A stretch of DNA of 64,000 nucleotides from Corallium rubrum. Taxonomy: Eukaryota; Cnidaria; Anthozoa; Scleralcyonacea; Coralliidae. This document shows positions 1 to 9,190 of this stretch, piece after piece. The stretch spans positions 9,999,866 through 10,063,865 of the forward strand of contig OZ036013.1 of NCBI GenBank assembly GCA_964035015.1, in the 5' to 3' direction. Numbering within the stretch: the first letter of the stretch is position 1; each line of letters begins with the position of its first letter. Below the pieces are notes generated by a model. That model worked only from the letters and a program-made list of their open reading frames with translations. It searched no databases and was not told the origin of the DNA. The translations under genes were made by a program, and so were the position numbers.

Positions 1-724
1 TCAACACCATGGAAAGAAACAGTATTATATGAAAACTGAATGTTATTCGCAAACCAAGTAGAAATTGTTGTTGACATTTCACGAACGCTTCTTTGGCGTT
101 CCGTTGTTCGGCTTGCATCTCCAACAACATTTCACGGTGTCGTTTCAGAGCTCGTAAAGACATAATTTGTAGAACAGGTACGGCGAAGATTACAACCATA
201 ACATACAGTGTATAAGAGCCCAAAATATATTCAGAAAAAATAAAAATAACGCTGCAGATTCCGAGTAGGAATGAAAGAGAAAAAAGCACAGCTATTACAA
301 CGCGGACGCGACGCTTCGACATCTTTGCTTTATAAGATAACGGCAGAGCAACCAAAATGTAGTTATCAACCGAAACAAGAGTCAAAAACGCGCCGGTTAA
401 GGTATACGATACAATATGAATACAGTCAAGAATATGAATCATTATAATAGGCATAGGCCAAGACAGAAGAACCAGAATTCCAGTTAGAATTCCGGGAAGG
501 ACGAATACAATATTCCAAGCGAACCAACAAACTAGGATTTCGGTGGAAGCAGTATTGAACTTTTTAAACGGATCCTTATAGATCACCAGTAGGAATGAAC
601 TATTAATGATAAAACTTGGAGTTTGAATTAAGATAAGAACGAAGCTTTGAAAGAGTTTATATTCAAACGATCCTTGAGAGAAGTCAGTAAAGTCTGAAAC
701 CGATATGTTTAACCTAGAAAACAT
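1..724 (-). CDS. Rhodopsin-class (family A) GPCR, 3' end beyond window
   Basis: Reading the minus strand from an ATG at 724 gives 241 open codons to the left edge without a stop. The start is chosen because an N-glycosylation sequon (N6-I-S) follows at once and an in-frame stop lies about 30 codons upstream. Hydrophobic segments fall at about residues 26-48 (TM1, with the family A asparagine at N41), 62-88 (TM2), 96-118 (TM3, with conserved C101), 139-161 (TM4) and 170-192 (TM5). A basic, Gln-rich third intracellular loop (193-222) leads into TM6, where the window ends. The DRY motif at the foot of TM3 reads D120-N-Y122. It should be a plasma-membrane receptor coupling to G proteins. The ligand cannot be told. 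Single-exon orphan GPCRs of this form are expanded in anthozoans (family knowledge). Transmembrane limits are estimates by eye. Confidence 0.85.
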   Translation of the reverse strand, partial: MFSRLNISVSDFTDFSQGSFEYKLFQSFVLILIQTPSFIINSSFLLVIYKDPFKKFNTASTEILVCWFAWNIVFVLPGILTGILVLLSWPMPIIMIHILDCIHIVSYTLTGAFLTLVSVDNYILVALPLSYKAKMSKRRVRVVIAVLFSLSFLLGICSVIFIFSEYILGSYTLYVMVVIFAVPVLQIMSLRALKRHREMLLEMQAEQRNAKEAFVKCQQQFLLGLRITFSFHIILFLSMVL

Positions 725-1056
725 CGTTTCAATACTGCTATTAAAACCACGTAAGCCTCGCTGTATTCTCCTGGTATAAACCCACTGTTTGATAGACTTC
801 CAGGCTTTCCAATTACTTTAAAAAAACAAACGATATCTTGGTTGGGCAGTAGGTTGAACTGAAGCTCTTTTTCAACGAAGAAATGAAAACACACCTGCCT
901 GACTCGTATATTTATATGTATATTAAAAATAGCATTTCGAAAAAGCAAACTGTGATTGGTTAAAAGCCGTGTTTCTAGAAGTTAATGAACACGGTCGTAT
1001 TTTAATTATACAAACTGAGACAGAGGCATTGATTGTAATGAATTGTGGCAAAAGGA
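725..1056. other. Upstream flank of GPCR gene, no gene seen
   Basis: Likely 5' UTR and promoter side of the GPCR. The short open frame here has no recognisable product. No TATA or other site is called. The stretch ends at the ATT-repeat tail of the LINE. Confidence 0.4.
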
Positions 1057-1057
1057 G

Positions 1058-1109
<52 letters not shown>

Positions 1110-1251
1110 ATTTATTCAGCATATCCACGGAGTGGCTCTTCATCTGAAAACACTAACTACATACAAATAATAAAGAATAAGATTAGAATATTACGGAATT
1201 TTACTAGACTATATTATATTAGATATATTACATGGGCGAGATGGAAACTTA

Positions 1252-4200
1252 TTAAAATGACTGTTTTATCTTGTTAACGAGGAATGCTTTGGTTTGGCTT
1301 CTAAAAATGTTAAAATTACTTTCATCTCTGATGTCAGGAGGTAATATGTTAAAAATTTTAGCAGCCGAGTCTTGAAAAGTTCCAGTTATTAGTGGAACAG
1401 TCAGCTTTGTTGCTGATCCCGATCTCAAAACTCGCGTGTTAGTTTTTGTTTCCAATTTTAGGTAAGATGGCCAGTAATCACTATGTAATGCCTTGTGTAC
1501 TTGTTGAAGTAAATGCCAATCTCGACGCTCCCGTATTGGGAGCCAACCTAGTTTGACAATGTCAGATATCGAGTTGACATAGTGGCCAAGGACAAAACTC
1601 GCTGAAGCATATTGAACTTTCTGTAGTCGATGTAAAAGATATTCTGGAATCGGGTTGAATACAGTGTCACAGTAGTCCATTTTGGAAAAAACTAAGGATT
1701 TTACTAACTGGAGTTTAAGTCGAAAATCTGTAAAAAATTTTATTTTCCGAAGGATTCGTAAGACGCCATAGCAAGAAGTTGTTGTCTGTTTTACGTGCTC
1801 CTCCCATTTTAAGTGCTCATGTATATGTACACCCAGCAATTTTGCTTCTGAAACTCGTTCCAGAGAGATGTTGGTAATTTCGAGGTCAGATTGATGACTC
1901 TGGAGGTGATGTACACGTGCCATTTGACTAGTGGAGGCTAACATATACTTTGTTTTATCTGGGTTTAAGGCCAAGTTTGAACTTATTGACCATGTTCCAA
2001 TATTATTGAGAGCGTGGTTTAGGATGGATGTATACTGTGACAATGCATTTGGTGGACATGATGTATAAAGCGTTGTATCATCAGCGTATTGGAAACTTTT
2101 GATGCGTTCTGGTAAATGGTCTTGTAGATCGTTAACATAGATATTGAATAACATCGGACCCAAGATTGATCCTTGAGGTATTCCGAATTGGGTTACAATA
2201 GTTGAAGATTTTCGGTCGTCAATTTGTACATAATGGCTTCGATTGCTCAAGTAATTTATAATCCATGTTAAAAATGGCTTTGAAAATTCAAGTTTGTGGA
2301 GTTTAGTTAAAATAGTCTTAAAGCAGATGGTATCAAATGCTTTTGAGAAGTCAGCCAATACCATTAGCGTAACCTCGCCGCGTTTCATTGCATGGAGTAA
2401 GTCGTCTCGTATTCCCAATAAAAGAGTAGTTGTTGAGTGACCTTTGCGAAATCCACCAATAGTATCATGCATGAGGGTTTTAGCCTCTATGTACTGTGTC
2501 ATTTGTTTGGCTACAAGTTTTTCAAAAATCTTTGATAATACTGGTAGAATTGATATAGGACGCAGGTGACCTTCTGATGTCGGGTGGTCTATCTTAGGTA
2601 CAGGGCTGATTCTTGCTTTTTTCCATGTTTCCGGGAATTGAGAATTGGCGATACAAGTATTTATTATGTTGGAAAGTGGGGTGGCCAAATATTCTGCTGA
2701 AAGTTTGACGAATATAACTGGAATTAGGTCTGGACCGGTCGAACAATCCGATTTTAGAGATTTGATGATTTTAAGGACCTCTTCTGATGTAACCGATTCC
2801 AATTCAAATTGATCATCAATAGATCCGTTCTCTGGCAGATCGTGGACTATTTGTTGTAATTCTTCCTTTGTTGTTGGTTGGGCGTCCGTAATACGAATAG
2901 AAGTATCAGCAAAGTGATTATTTAGGCAATCGACATCAAACCTTAGTGGTTGTGGACCAGGTTTGAGTATACGATGAATTATTTTCCATACTTCGCGCGG
3001 TTTTTTTGATGAAAGTGCTTTTTGATAAAAGCAATGTTTTGCCCGTCTAATAACTGTTTTCAGTTTATTTCGTACATAACGAAAGGATTCCCAAGCGGTT
3101 TCCGAGCCAGTCAAGTGAGCTTCTTTACGCAGTTTATTCCTTTGATCTTGGAGAGAATGAATCTCTTCATTTCCGAGCCAGGGTGCTGGAGGTCGAGTCA
3201 CCTTGATTTTTCGTAATGGTGCATGTCGATCAATGCACTCCGTTACCAGATTGTTCAAACAATCTAATTGGTCATCAGGATCATCAAAACATTCGATTAC
3301 GTTAAATGGTAGATTTGAGAAATCATGGATAAAACTTTGTTTGTCAAGTGACTTCATATTTCGGATATATTTGAACCTTGGCTGATAACGTGTTGAACGA
3401 ATATTTATGCAAGCATAAGGACCATCATGATCACTGATGATACTGCACGGAATCACGCCTGTATGGGTTATTCTTGATTTTTGATTAGTTATTATATGGT
3501 CGATAATCGTACTCGACGTAGGAGTAACTCTAGTTGGTAAATTTATCATCTGTGTGAGGTTAAAAATATCCAAAAGAGATTGATATTTAATGGTATTTGG
3601 ATTATCCGGAGTTTTCATATCTATATTCATATCCCCTGTTATAACAAGTAATCCTTCCCAAGTCGCGCTTAATTGACTTAGTAGTGTTTCCATTTGATTT
3701 AACCAAACTTGTGTACTGAGGATTCTAGTTGAACGGTAAATAACACCCAATAATAATTTGCTATGTTTATTTTTCCCGGAGAACTCCAACCAAAGATTTT
3801 CCAATTCGGGTTGGATATTTTCGATGTCTTTGCGACGTTTATAAGATAGGTTATCTTTGATATAAGCGCCAACACCGCCACCTCTAATGAACTCACGATT
3901 TCTGAACTCTGTAACATAACCGGGTAGGTTGACATATTCCATAAGTAACGAGTTGTCTTTAAGCCAAGTTTCACTTAAGGTTACAACATCAAGTGGATAG
4001 GTCATAACTGTTAGTTGGAATTCGTTAAATGTTGAGCACATTGATTGTGTGTTTAAATGCATTACTTTCAATTTAGTTGTGTTGTCTTCCAATATTTGTA
4101 AATCTGGACATAGTTCATGGCTAGTCGACACATCAATGGGAACCTCATTATCCATAAAAGCAGATGCGAAAGATTCCATGTTTGCTCCATGAAACGGTAA

Positions 4201-5058
4201 AACCGATAGGAGGCAGTTTGGACATGTCCATATATTTGGAGAATTAGCTCGGATTGAATTTGCGTAAACAAGATCAGAACATTTGGCATGATAAGCATCT
4301 CTACAAGTGTCACATATACATCTTCTATTATTTTTGCCTACAGTTTTTCCACAGGTTGGACAAGTAGGGGCTGATGGGCCAGGATTTGATTCAATATCTC
4401 CAGCTTTCAGTAGAAGTCTAAAGGTTGCACAACAATTATTATAATATGCACAAGGTCTTTTAGATCTTTTTGTCGTAATGTTTGTAGATTTCCCCAGGGA
4501 AGCAGGCTTGACTAGATATATAATCACGTTAATCTTCTGCTCGATGAACCAATCAGATATTGTCGGCCTTTGTTTACCATAACCATTACAACTCCCACGA
4601 CAGGGAACTATATTCATCAATATGTAAATTATTTCTTCACGCGTCGACGAATCTCTGAGTTTGTTCAAACTTTCCCTCAACGGCCGTATATAAAACTTTT
4701 CATTAACGTTTTCCCTTGAAGGCCGTGTATAGAACTTTCCCTCGACCTTCCACTCGACGTTTCCCTCGATGTTTTCCCTTGAAGGCCGTATACAGAACTT
4801 TCCCTCGACGTTTCCAAATACATCTTGAAGGTCGTATATAAAGCTTTCTCTCGACGACGCCCCGATTCTATAGAGATTATCATGCTTAAAATTGAAGAGG
4901 CCGCTTTCCAGAATATATCCACTAGTATAGACATTGCTGAAATAGTTATTTCCAATCTGATTTAGGGAACTTGAAATGTAGAACAGCACTGTTAATAACG
5001 TTAAAATCTTGGAGAGCAAAGAGCTCCCAAAACAGTGACCGACCTCAACGACTCCCAT
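1252..5058 (-). CDS. LINE ORF: leader + 2A-like peptide + PHD-like finger + endonuclease + reverse transcriptase
   Basis: A 1268-residue protein starting at a true ATG (5058). Residues 14-31 are strongly hydrophobic and look like a signal peptide or anchor. Residues 85-127 hold three degenerate copies of an EGKFYxRPSREN-like repeat. Residues 221-228 read DIESNPGP, the hallmark of 2A-like ribosome-skipping peptides, preceded by a Leu-rich stretch; the break would fall between G227 and P228 (about position 4377). Cysteines 233-282 form a PHD/RING-like finger. The APE endonuclease (about 331-552) shows N336, E363, D476/N478, D520-H521 and S542-D543-H544. The reverse transcriptase (about 820-1100) shows D903 in the ADFSKAFD block and the YADD box at 991-994. 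Endonuclease nicking followed by target-primed reverse transcription is the family mechanism. The clade is CR1/L2-like by its RPISILPVLSK block; a formal phylogeny was not possible. Confidence 0.93.
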   Translation of the reverse strand: MGVVEVGHCFGSSLLSKILTLLTVLFYISSSLNQIGNNYFSNVYTSGYILESGLFNFKHDNLYRIGASSRESFIYDLQDVFGNVEGKFCIRPSRENIEGNVEWKVEGKFYTRPSRENVNEKFYIRPLRESLNKLRDSSTREEIIYILMNIVPCRGSCNGYGKQRPTISDWFIEQKINVIIYLVKPASLGKSTNITTKRSKRPCAYYNNCCATFRLLLKAGDIESNPGPSAPTCPTCGKTVGKNNRRCICDTCRDAYHAKCSDLVYANSIRANSPNIWTCPNCLLSVLPFHGANMESFASAFMDNEVPIDVSTSHELCPDLQILEDNTTKLKVMHLNTQSMCSTFNEFQLTVMTYPLDVVTLSETWLKDNSLLMEYVNLPGYVTEFRNREFIRGGGVGAYIKDNLSYKRRKDIENIQPELENLWLEFSGKNKHSKLLLGVIYRSTRILSTQVWLNQMETLLSQLSATWEGLLVITGDMNIDMKTPDNPNTIKYQSLLDIFNLTQMINLPTRVTPTSSTIIDHIITNQKSRITHTGVIPCSIISDHDGPYACINIRSTRYQPRFKYIRNMKSLDKQSFIHDFSNLPFNVIECFDDPDDQLDCLNNLVTECIDRHAPLRKIKVTRPPAPWLGNEEIHSLQDQRNKLRKEAHLTGSETAWESFRYVRNKLKTVIRRAKHCFYQKALSSKKPREVWKIIHRILKPGPQPLRFDVDCLNNHFADTSIRITDAQPTTKEELQQIVHDLPENGSIDDQFELESVTSEEVLKIIKSLKSDCSTGPDLIPVIFVKLSAEYLATPLSNIINTCIANSQFPETWKKARISPVPKIDHPTSEGHLRPISILPVLSKIFEKLVAKQMTQYIEAKTLMHDTIGGFRKGHSTTTLLLGIRDDLLHAMKRGEVTLMVLADFSKAFDTICFKTILTKLHKLEFSKPFLTWIINYLSNRSHYVQIDDRKSSTIVTQFGIPQGSILGPMLFNIYVNDLQDHLPERIKSFQYADDTTLYTSCPPNALSQYTSILNHALNNIGTWSISSNLALNPDKTKYMLASTSQMARVHHLQSHQSDLEITNISLERVSEAKLLGVHIHEHLKWEEHVKQTTTSCYGVLRILRKIKFFTDFRLKLQLVKSLVFSKMDYCDTVFNPIPEYLLHRLQKVQYASASFVLGHYVNSISDIVKLGWLPIRERRDWHLLQQVHKALHSDYWPSYLKLETKTNTRVLRSGSATKLTVPLITGTFQDSAAKIFNILPPDIRDESNFNIFRSQTKAFLVNKIKQSF
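4375..4398 (-). other. 2A-like recoding motif in LINE ORF
   Basis: The codons for DIESNPGP (residues 221-228). In 2A sequences the ribosome fails to join the final Gly and Pro and resumes at the Pro, giving two proteins from one frame. Here that would release a 227-residue leader protein and a 1041-residue enzyme starting with Pro. 2A-like peptides have been reported in APE-type non-LTR elements of several invertebrates; activity of this copy is inferred. Confidence 0.8.
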
Positions 5059-5399
5059 GGTAATCTATGATACCGAGGAAGCGAGGAAGTAACTGAACCG
5101 GGAGGAGGGTGTCCTGTCCGGCGGCCTAAAATGGGGAGCGCCCATTTTAGAGACATTGACGAAGTCTGAGGGGTGCTCAGCACTTGTAAGGTCAAAAAAT
5201 GCCTCACCGCATCCAAATCCTTCACGTGGGTGAAGTGTGTGAGGCACAGCACTTCTGTGAAGTGATAAGGATGACAGCACTTCCTGCCACGAATTGAACG
5301 CAGTGATAATTCCCCCACTGAAGGTTTTGGATTTGTATAGTAGTAAAAGTATATTATTTTAATGTACGAATAATTAGAAAGTAGAAATATTTATGGATA

Positions 5400-6017
5400 T
5401 TGGATTATAATGACCGCAGTTGACGCTATAGTTGTACTACTGATGTGTGAAACGGGGTGCTGTTAGGCAAATACCGACACTCAAAGCTTACATGCTGGAA
5501 TGTCAGGGAGGCCAGAAAAAACCTGACGCTGGTAAAAACCCTGTGGGAAAAGCCAATGACAGGAAAAAGTTGGGTGGAGCCAAGACGAAACCAGCAGCTT
5601 CTCCACAAAGCAATTATGTTACAAATTTTGTGCCGAGTGTCAATATCTTGCGAAACAACGCCAAGCTCAAGCTATAGTTAGCATGCATCACGTAGGAAAT
5701 TGGTTCTTGATTATTGTCATTATTATTGGATTTGTAATTTTTACACATGGTTCGTTGAGTACTGTCTAGGGGTGACGATCGATCAACGATGTTGGATAAA
5801 ATAGAATAGGCTATTGCGGAACTGAACAAAAATAACGCCGTGCGTTTTGCGTCAATTGCGGTTATGTTCTGAACTTGCGTGAGTGTCTCAGGAGAGTCTT
5901 TGCTTTAATCTCTGTGTGTCGCCGTGGCAACGGGCCTTCCGTCTTGGCTTTTAATATGAACTGTCATCTAATATTGGTATAAACAAGAAAAAGGGGACAA
6001 AGCAAAGCAGAGCAAAA
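5400..6017. other. Spacer between LINE and HECT/DDE transposon
   Basis: Only short open frames are present. A plus-frame at about 5457-5681 contains a phrase loosely like the start of an endonuclease domain, too short to call. No gene is supported. Confidence 0.4.
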
Positions 6018-6502
6018 TATGGCAAGCCAAACATGTCAAAAGTGGTATGAGTTTCAGATTACTATGTACGAGATACAGATTACCCATTGAGAATTGGAGA
6101 TTACCTGTCGAGAAATAAAGATCATATGTTGAGAAATAAAATTTACCTGTCGAGAAACAAAGATCGTATGTCGAGAATGTAGAAAGTATAGGTCGAGAAA
6201 AGAAAAAGAGTACATGTCGAGATTGTGGAAAGTACATGTCGAGATTGTGGAAAGTATAGGTCGAGAATGTGGAAAGTATAGGTCGAGAATGTGGAAAGTA
6301 TAGGTCGAGAATGTGGAAAGTGTAGGTCGAGAATGTGGAAAGTATAGGTCGAGAATGTGGAAAGTATAGGTCGAGAATGTGGAAAGTATAGGTCGAGAAT
6401 ATGGAAAGTATAGGTCGAGAATGTGGAAAGTACGGGTCGAGAATAAACAGGTCGAGTTTTCTAGGCCCCAGTACCCACGCGTCCATACGTCATATTCGCG
6501 TA
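6018..6502. repeat. Left terminal inverted repeat with 22-bp subterminal repeats
   Basis: About ten copies of a 22-bp unit with core GTCGAGAATGTGGAAAG, with diverged variants nearer the outer end (CTGTCGAGAAA, CATGTCGAGATTG). Subterminal arrays of this kind usually serve as transposase-binding sites. The long minus-strand open frames here are by-products of the repeat and are not genes. Confidence 0.85.
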
Positions 6503-6538
6503 CACGATCACGCAACGAGGGCCTGGAAACAAACTAAA

Positions 6539-8005
6539 ATGGCGGACAATGTTGACGAGTTGCGAGAGTTTTTACAATCGTTAAATTGTCTTTTTGAAAA
6601 CATAAAAAGACTTCGGGACATTGACGACATAAATGGGTTGGAGCACTGTAAAAGAAAGCTTGAAAATTACATTTCAATACTGACTGCAATAGCTGTTGCC
6701 GTGGTAGAGAATGCAAGACAGACTGAGGACATGTCCCTACAAGTGCTCGTGGAAGATTTGCTATCATTGTCCAGACAAAAGCTTCAAGATCTAACTGTTT
6801 ATTTGAATAATATTTCTGTTGAAGAAGGATGTTCTAATCCTCTGGGTTTTTTGCCAAGCACAGGCGGGAGACCGCCATACGATGTCAAAAAAGAGCAAAT
6901 CGAGCAATTACGCGAAACTGGCATGAACTGGAGAAGTATAGCGACATTTCTTGGACTATCTGACAGTACTCTCTTTAGAAAGAGAGTCGAGCTAGGGGTG
7001 GATGGTAAAATAACTGAAATTTCCGATGATGAATTAGATAACCAGATTAGAGAAATTCTCCATTTAACACCATTTAGTGGAGAGTCTTATGTCAGGGGGA
7101 GCCTTAAAGGCAGGAACATACATGTGCAAAGATCAAGAATCAGAAAAAGCCTATGTAGGATTGATGGGATAGGACGTGCTGTACGAAGGAGATATGCTAT
7201 TTGTCGAAGAACCTACAATGTAACTACCCCCAATACCTTGTGGCACATTGACTCCAATCACAAGCTCATATCTTGGAGGTTTGTAATCCACGGCTGCATC
7301 GATGGCTTTAGCCGAACAATAATTTATCTGAAGTGTTTTACCAACAACAAAGCATGCACGGTTCTTCAGTGTTTCGAAGAAGGCGTTCAAGAATTTGGTC
7401 TCCCTTCTAGAGTCCGTGGAGACCAAGGTATGGAAAACATCGATGTAGCAAGATACATGATTGCTAATAGAGGTCAAGAAAGAGGAAGCTTTATAGCTGG
7501 ACGCAGTGTCCACAATCAAAGGATTGAGAGACTCTGGGCAGAGGTGAACAGAGTTTCTTCAGCATTGTATAAAGATCTATTTAAGTTTCTTGAAAATAAT
7601 GGAATCCTGAATTCGCTTGATGAAGTGCACTTGTTTGCTCTACAATATGTTTATCTCCCCAGAATCAATACATCACTGGTAGAGTTTATAAATCAGTGGA
7701 ATCATCATGGTATGCGAACAGCACATCATCAGTCACCGTTAGCTTTGTGGTACACTGGAATGATGAATCTCCCTAATGAATCTACTGTAATTAACTGGGA
7801 GACATTTGGTATTGACTATGATGGCCCAATCCCTGAGGTTAGCACAAATAATAATGTTATCGTACCAGACTTTGAAATTGTACTCACAGAAGCCCAATTT
7901 CAACAGCTACACCTTGCTGTGGACCCCCTTGCAGATGATGGAGAGTATGGCATTCACCACTTTGTAAAAGCTGTTGAAATCCTCCAAAATTTTCTTTCCG
8001 AATGA
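6539..8005 (+). CDS. DDE integrase-core transposase of the HECT/DDE element
   Basis: 488 residues from the ATG at 6539, which sits in an AAAATGG context just inside the terminal repeat; a longer open frame starting at 6401 only reads the repeat. A helical N-terminus is followed by a GGRPPY patch and a helix-turn-helix-like segment (about 110-150: [20 protein letters not shown]). The integrase core follows, with D238 (WHID), D295 (RGDQG) and E330 (QRIERLW); 34 residues lie between the second Asp and the Glu, close to the 35 of retroviral and IS3 enzymes. The segment with DGFSR between the first two acids fits the same RNase H-like fold. It should cut and join the element's ends in the nucleus. 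No frame break is present, so the enzyme may be active. It converges with the HECT gene. Confidence 0.88.
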   Translation: MADNVDELREFLQSLNCLFENIKRLRDIDDINGLEHCKRKLENYISILTAIAVAVVENARQTEDMSLQVLVEDLLSLSRQKLQDLTVYLNNISVEEGCSNPLGFLPSTGGRPPYDVKKEQIEQLRETGMNWRSIATFLGLSDSTLFRKRVELGVDGKITEISDDELDNQIREILHLTPFSGESYVRGSLKGRNIHVQRSRIRKSLCRIDGIGRAVRRRYAICRRTYNVTTPNTLWHIDSNHKLISWRFVIHGCIDGFSRTIIYLKCFTNNKACTVLQCFEEGVQEFGLPSRVRGDQGMENIDVARYMIANRGQERGSFIAGRSVHNQRIERLWAEVNRVSSALYKDLFKFLENNGILNSLDEVHLFALQYVYLPRINTSLVEFINQWNHHGMRTAHHQSPLALWYTGMMNLPNESTVINWETFGIDYDGPIPEVSTNNNVIVPDFEIVLTEAQFQQLHLAVDPLADDGEYGIHHFVKAVEILQNFLSE

Positions 8006-9190
8006 ATGAATAATCTCAAAATACTTTACTCTTTCATACAAGAACAAATTATCAACTCCAGCCTATCTTAAGTTTATATTACTGTTATTCCATTACAATG
8101 CACTGCATATAGTGGTAAATATCTTGAAATTAACATTAATTACTCGGAGATTGTAGAACTCACTTTTTAGGCTGTTATCAATGAACCAATCAAATCAACC
8201 TGCTTGTAACGATTTTATTCGTTATTAAGTCTCAAATCTGAGAAGATAGCCAAGTGTCACAAGTTGAAAACAATGTGCATAAATAACAATATACTATAGC
8301 ATAAGGACATACTCGGGCTTTACATGTATATTATTACCTATTAAGTAGAGACATACGGTATAATATATTCATTACCTTATTTACTCCATTACAGTAAGCC
8401 CCAAATAAGCACCGCATATGAGAAAAAATATTAAAGAGCACACTTTCGAATAAGTGCCGCATTCATTGACAATGCGGTGCTTATTCAAAGTACTATACGG
8501 GTACTAGCAAAATAGCCAAACTAAAAAGCAAGTAGGGTACACAACTCATAAATCTAAACCAACCTTGGAAATTTATGTTCCATTGACTGATATTTTTCAA
8601 AAATACGGAGTTTTACGATTTGAAAAATGTTTATTTAACAAATAGAAAATGGCTTGCCTGTCTCTGTACTGTGATAAAAACACGAATGACATCATTTCAA
8701 CCAGGGGAAAATGCCTAGTGGAAACACGAGGCGAAGCAGAGTGTTTTCATGCATTTTTTTTCTGGTTGAAATTGTTCCATTCGTTTTTCTATCACAGTAT
8801 AGAGTCACGTGCAAATGCCATTTTCTATTTGTTGTATAAAATGACTAACCGTTTTAGAATGAGAAACCACCATGGCGTAATCAAATAAATACGCCTGTGA
8901 CTTTATATGTCATTGATCAAGTTATTCCATTTCTCTCATTACACTATATTACTTTTTCCCCTTCATATATTATTCTTTTAAATTTGCAACATGTACAGTA
9001 CTGTATTTCACTATAAAATAGTTAACCGTAGTGTAGAACTTCAACTAAATAGTTTTATAAAGTGAATGATAAAAGTAATTATATCTTCTCAATTTGTGAA
9101 GAAGTTCACTTCTGAAAACAAATTATTAACATAATAGAAACCTAACAAATAATATAAACTACAGTGTATTTATATAAACAGATCTGCAGT
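8006..9190. other. Intergenic centre of HECT/DDE element
   Basis: AT-rich DNA between the two convergent genes, holding both 3' UTRs. A short block at 8395-8500 has AATAAGCACCGC-type inverted repeats related to the GCGCTTATT minisatellite at 20.5 kb. A foldback element lies at about 8633-8853. No gene seen. Confidence 0.5.
8633..8853. repeat. Foldback (MITE-like) insertion
   Basis: The left arm (AACAAATAGAAAATGGC, then ACTGTGATAAAAACACGAATG) is repeated inverted on the right (CATTCGTTTTTCTATCACAGT, then GCCATTTTCTATTTGTTG). The 79-codon frame across it is a by-product of the hairpin. Confidence 0.7.

Larger units (their letters stand above)
1057..5400 (-). mobile_element. Full-length non-LTR retrotransposon (APE-type LINE) with 2A motif
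   Basis: The element lies on the minus strand. Its 3' end is an (ATT)n tail at about 1057-1107, followed upstream by a 3' UTR of about 145 bp and a single unbroken ORF (1252-5058). The 5' end is not resolved: non-coding sequence upstream of the ORF runs to at least about 5340, and 5400 is a guess. A microsatellite tail instead of poly(A) is usual for CR1/L2-like elements. The ORF has no stop or frameshift, so this copy may be young and possibly still mobile. No target-site duplication was recognised by eye. Confidence 0.8.

Noticed and set aside
5447..5681. Possible start of an endonuclease domain (CWNVR phrase)
   Set aside because: Too short, no following domain in any frame.
6018..6502. 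153- and 172-codon minus-strand frames in the terminal repeat
   Set aside because: Shadow of the 22-bp array; the same peptide appears at the opposite end in inverted orientation.
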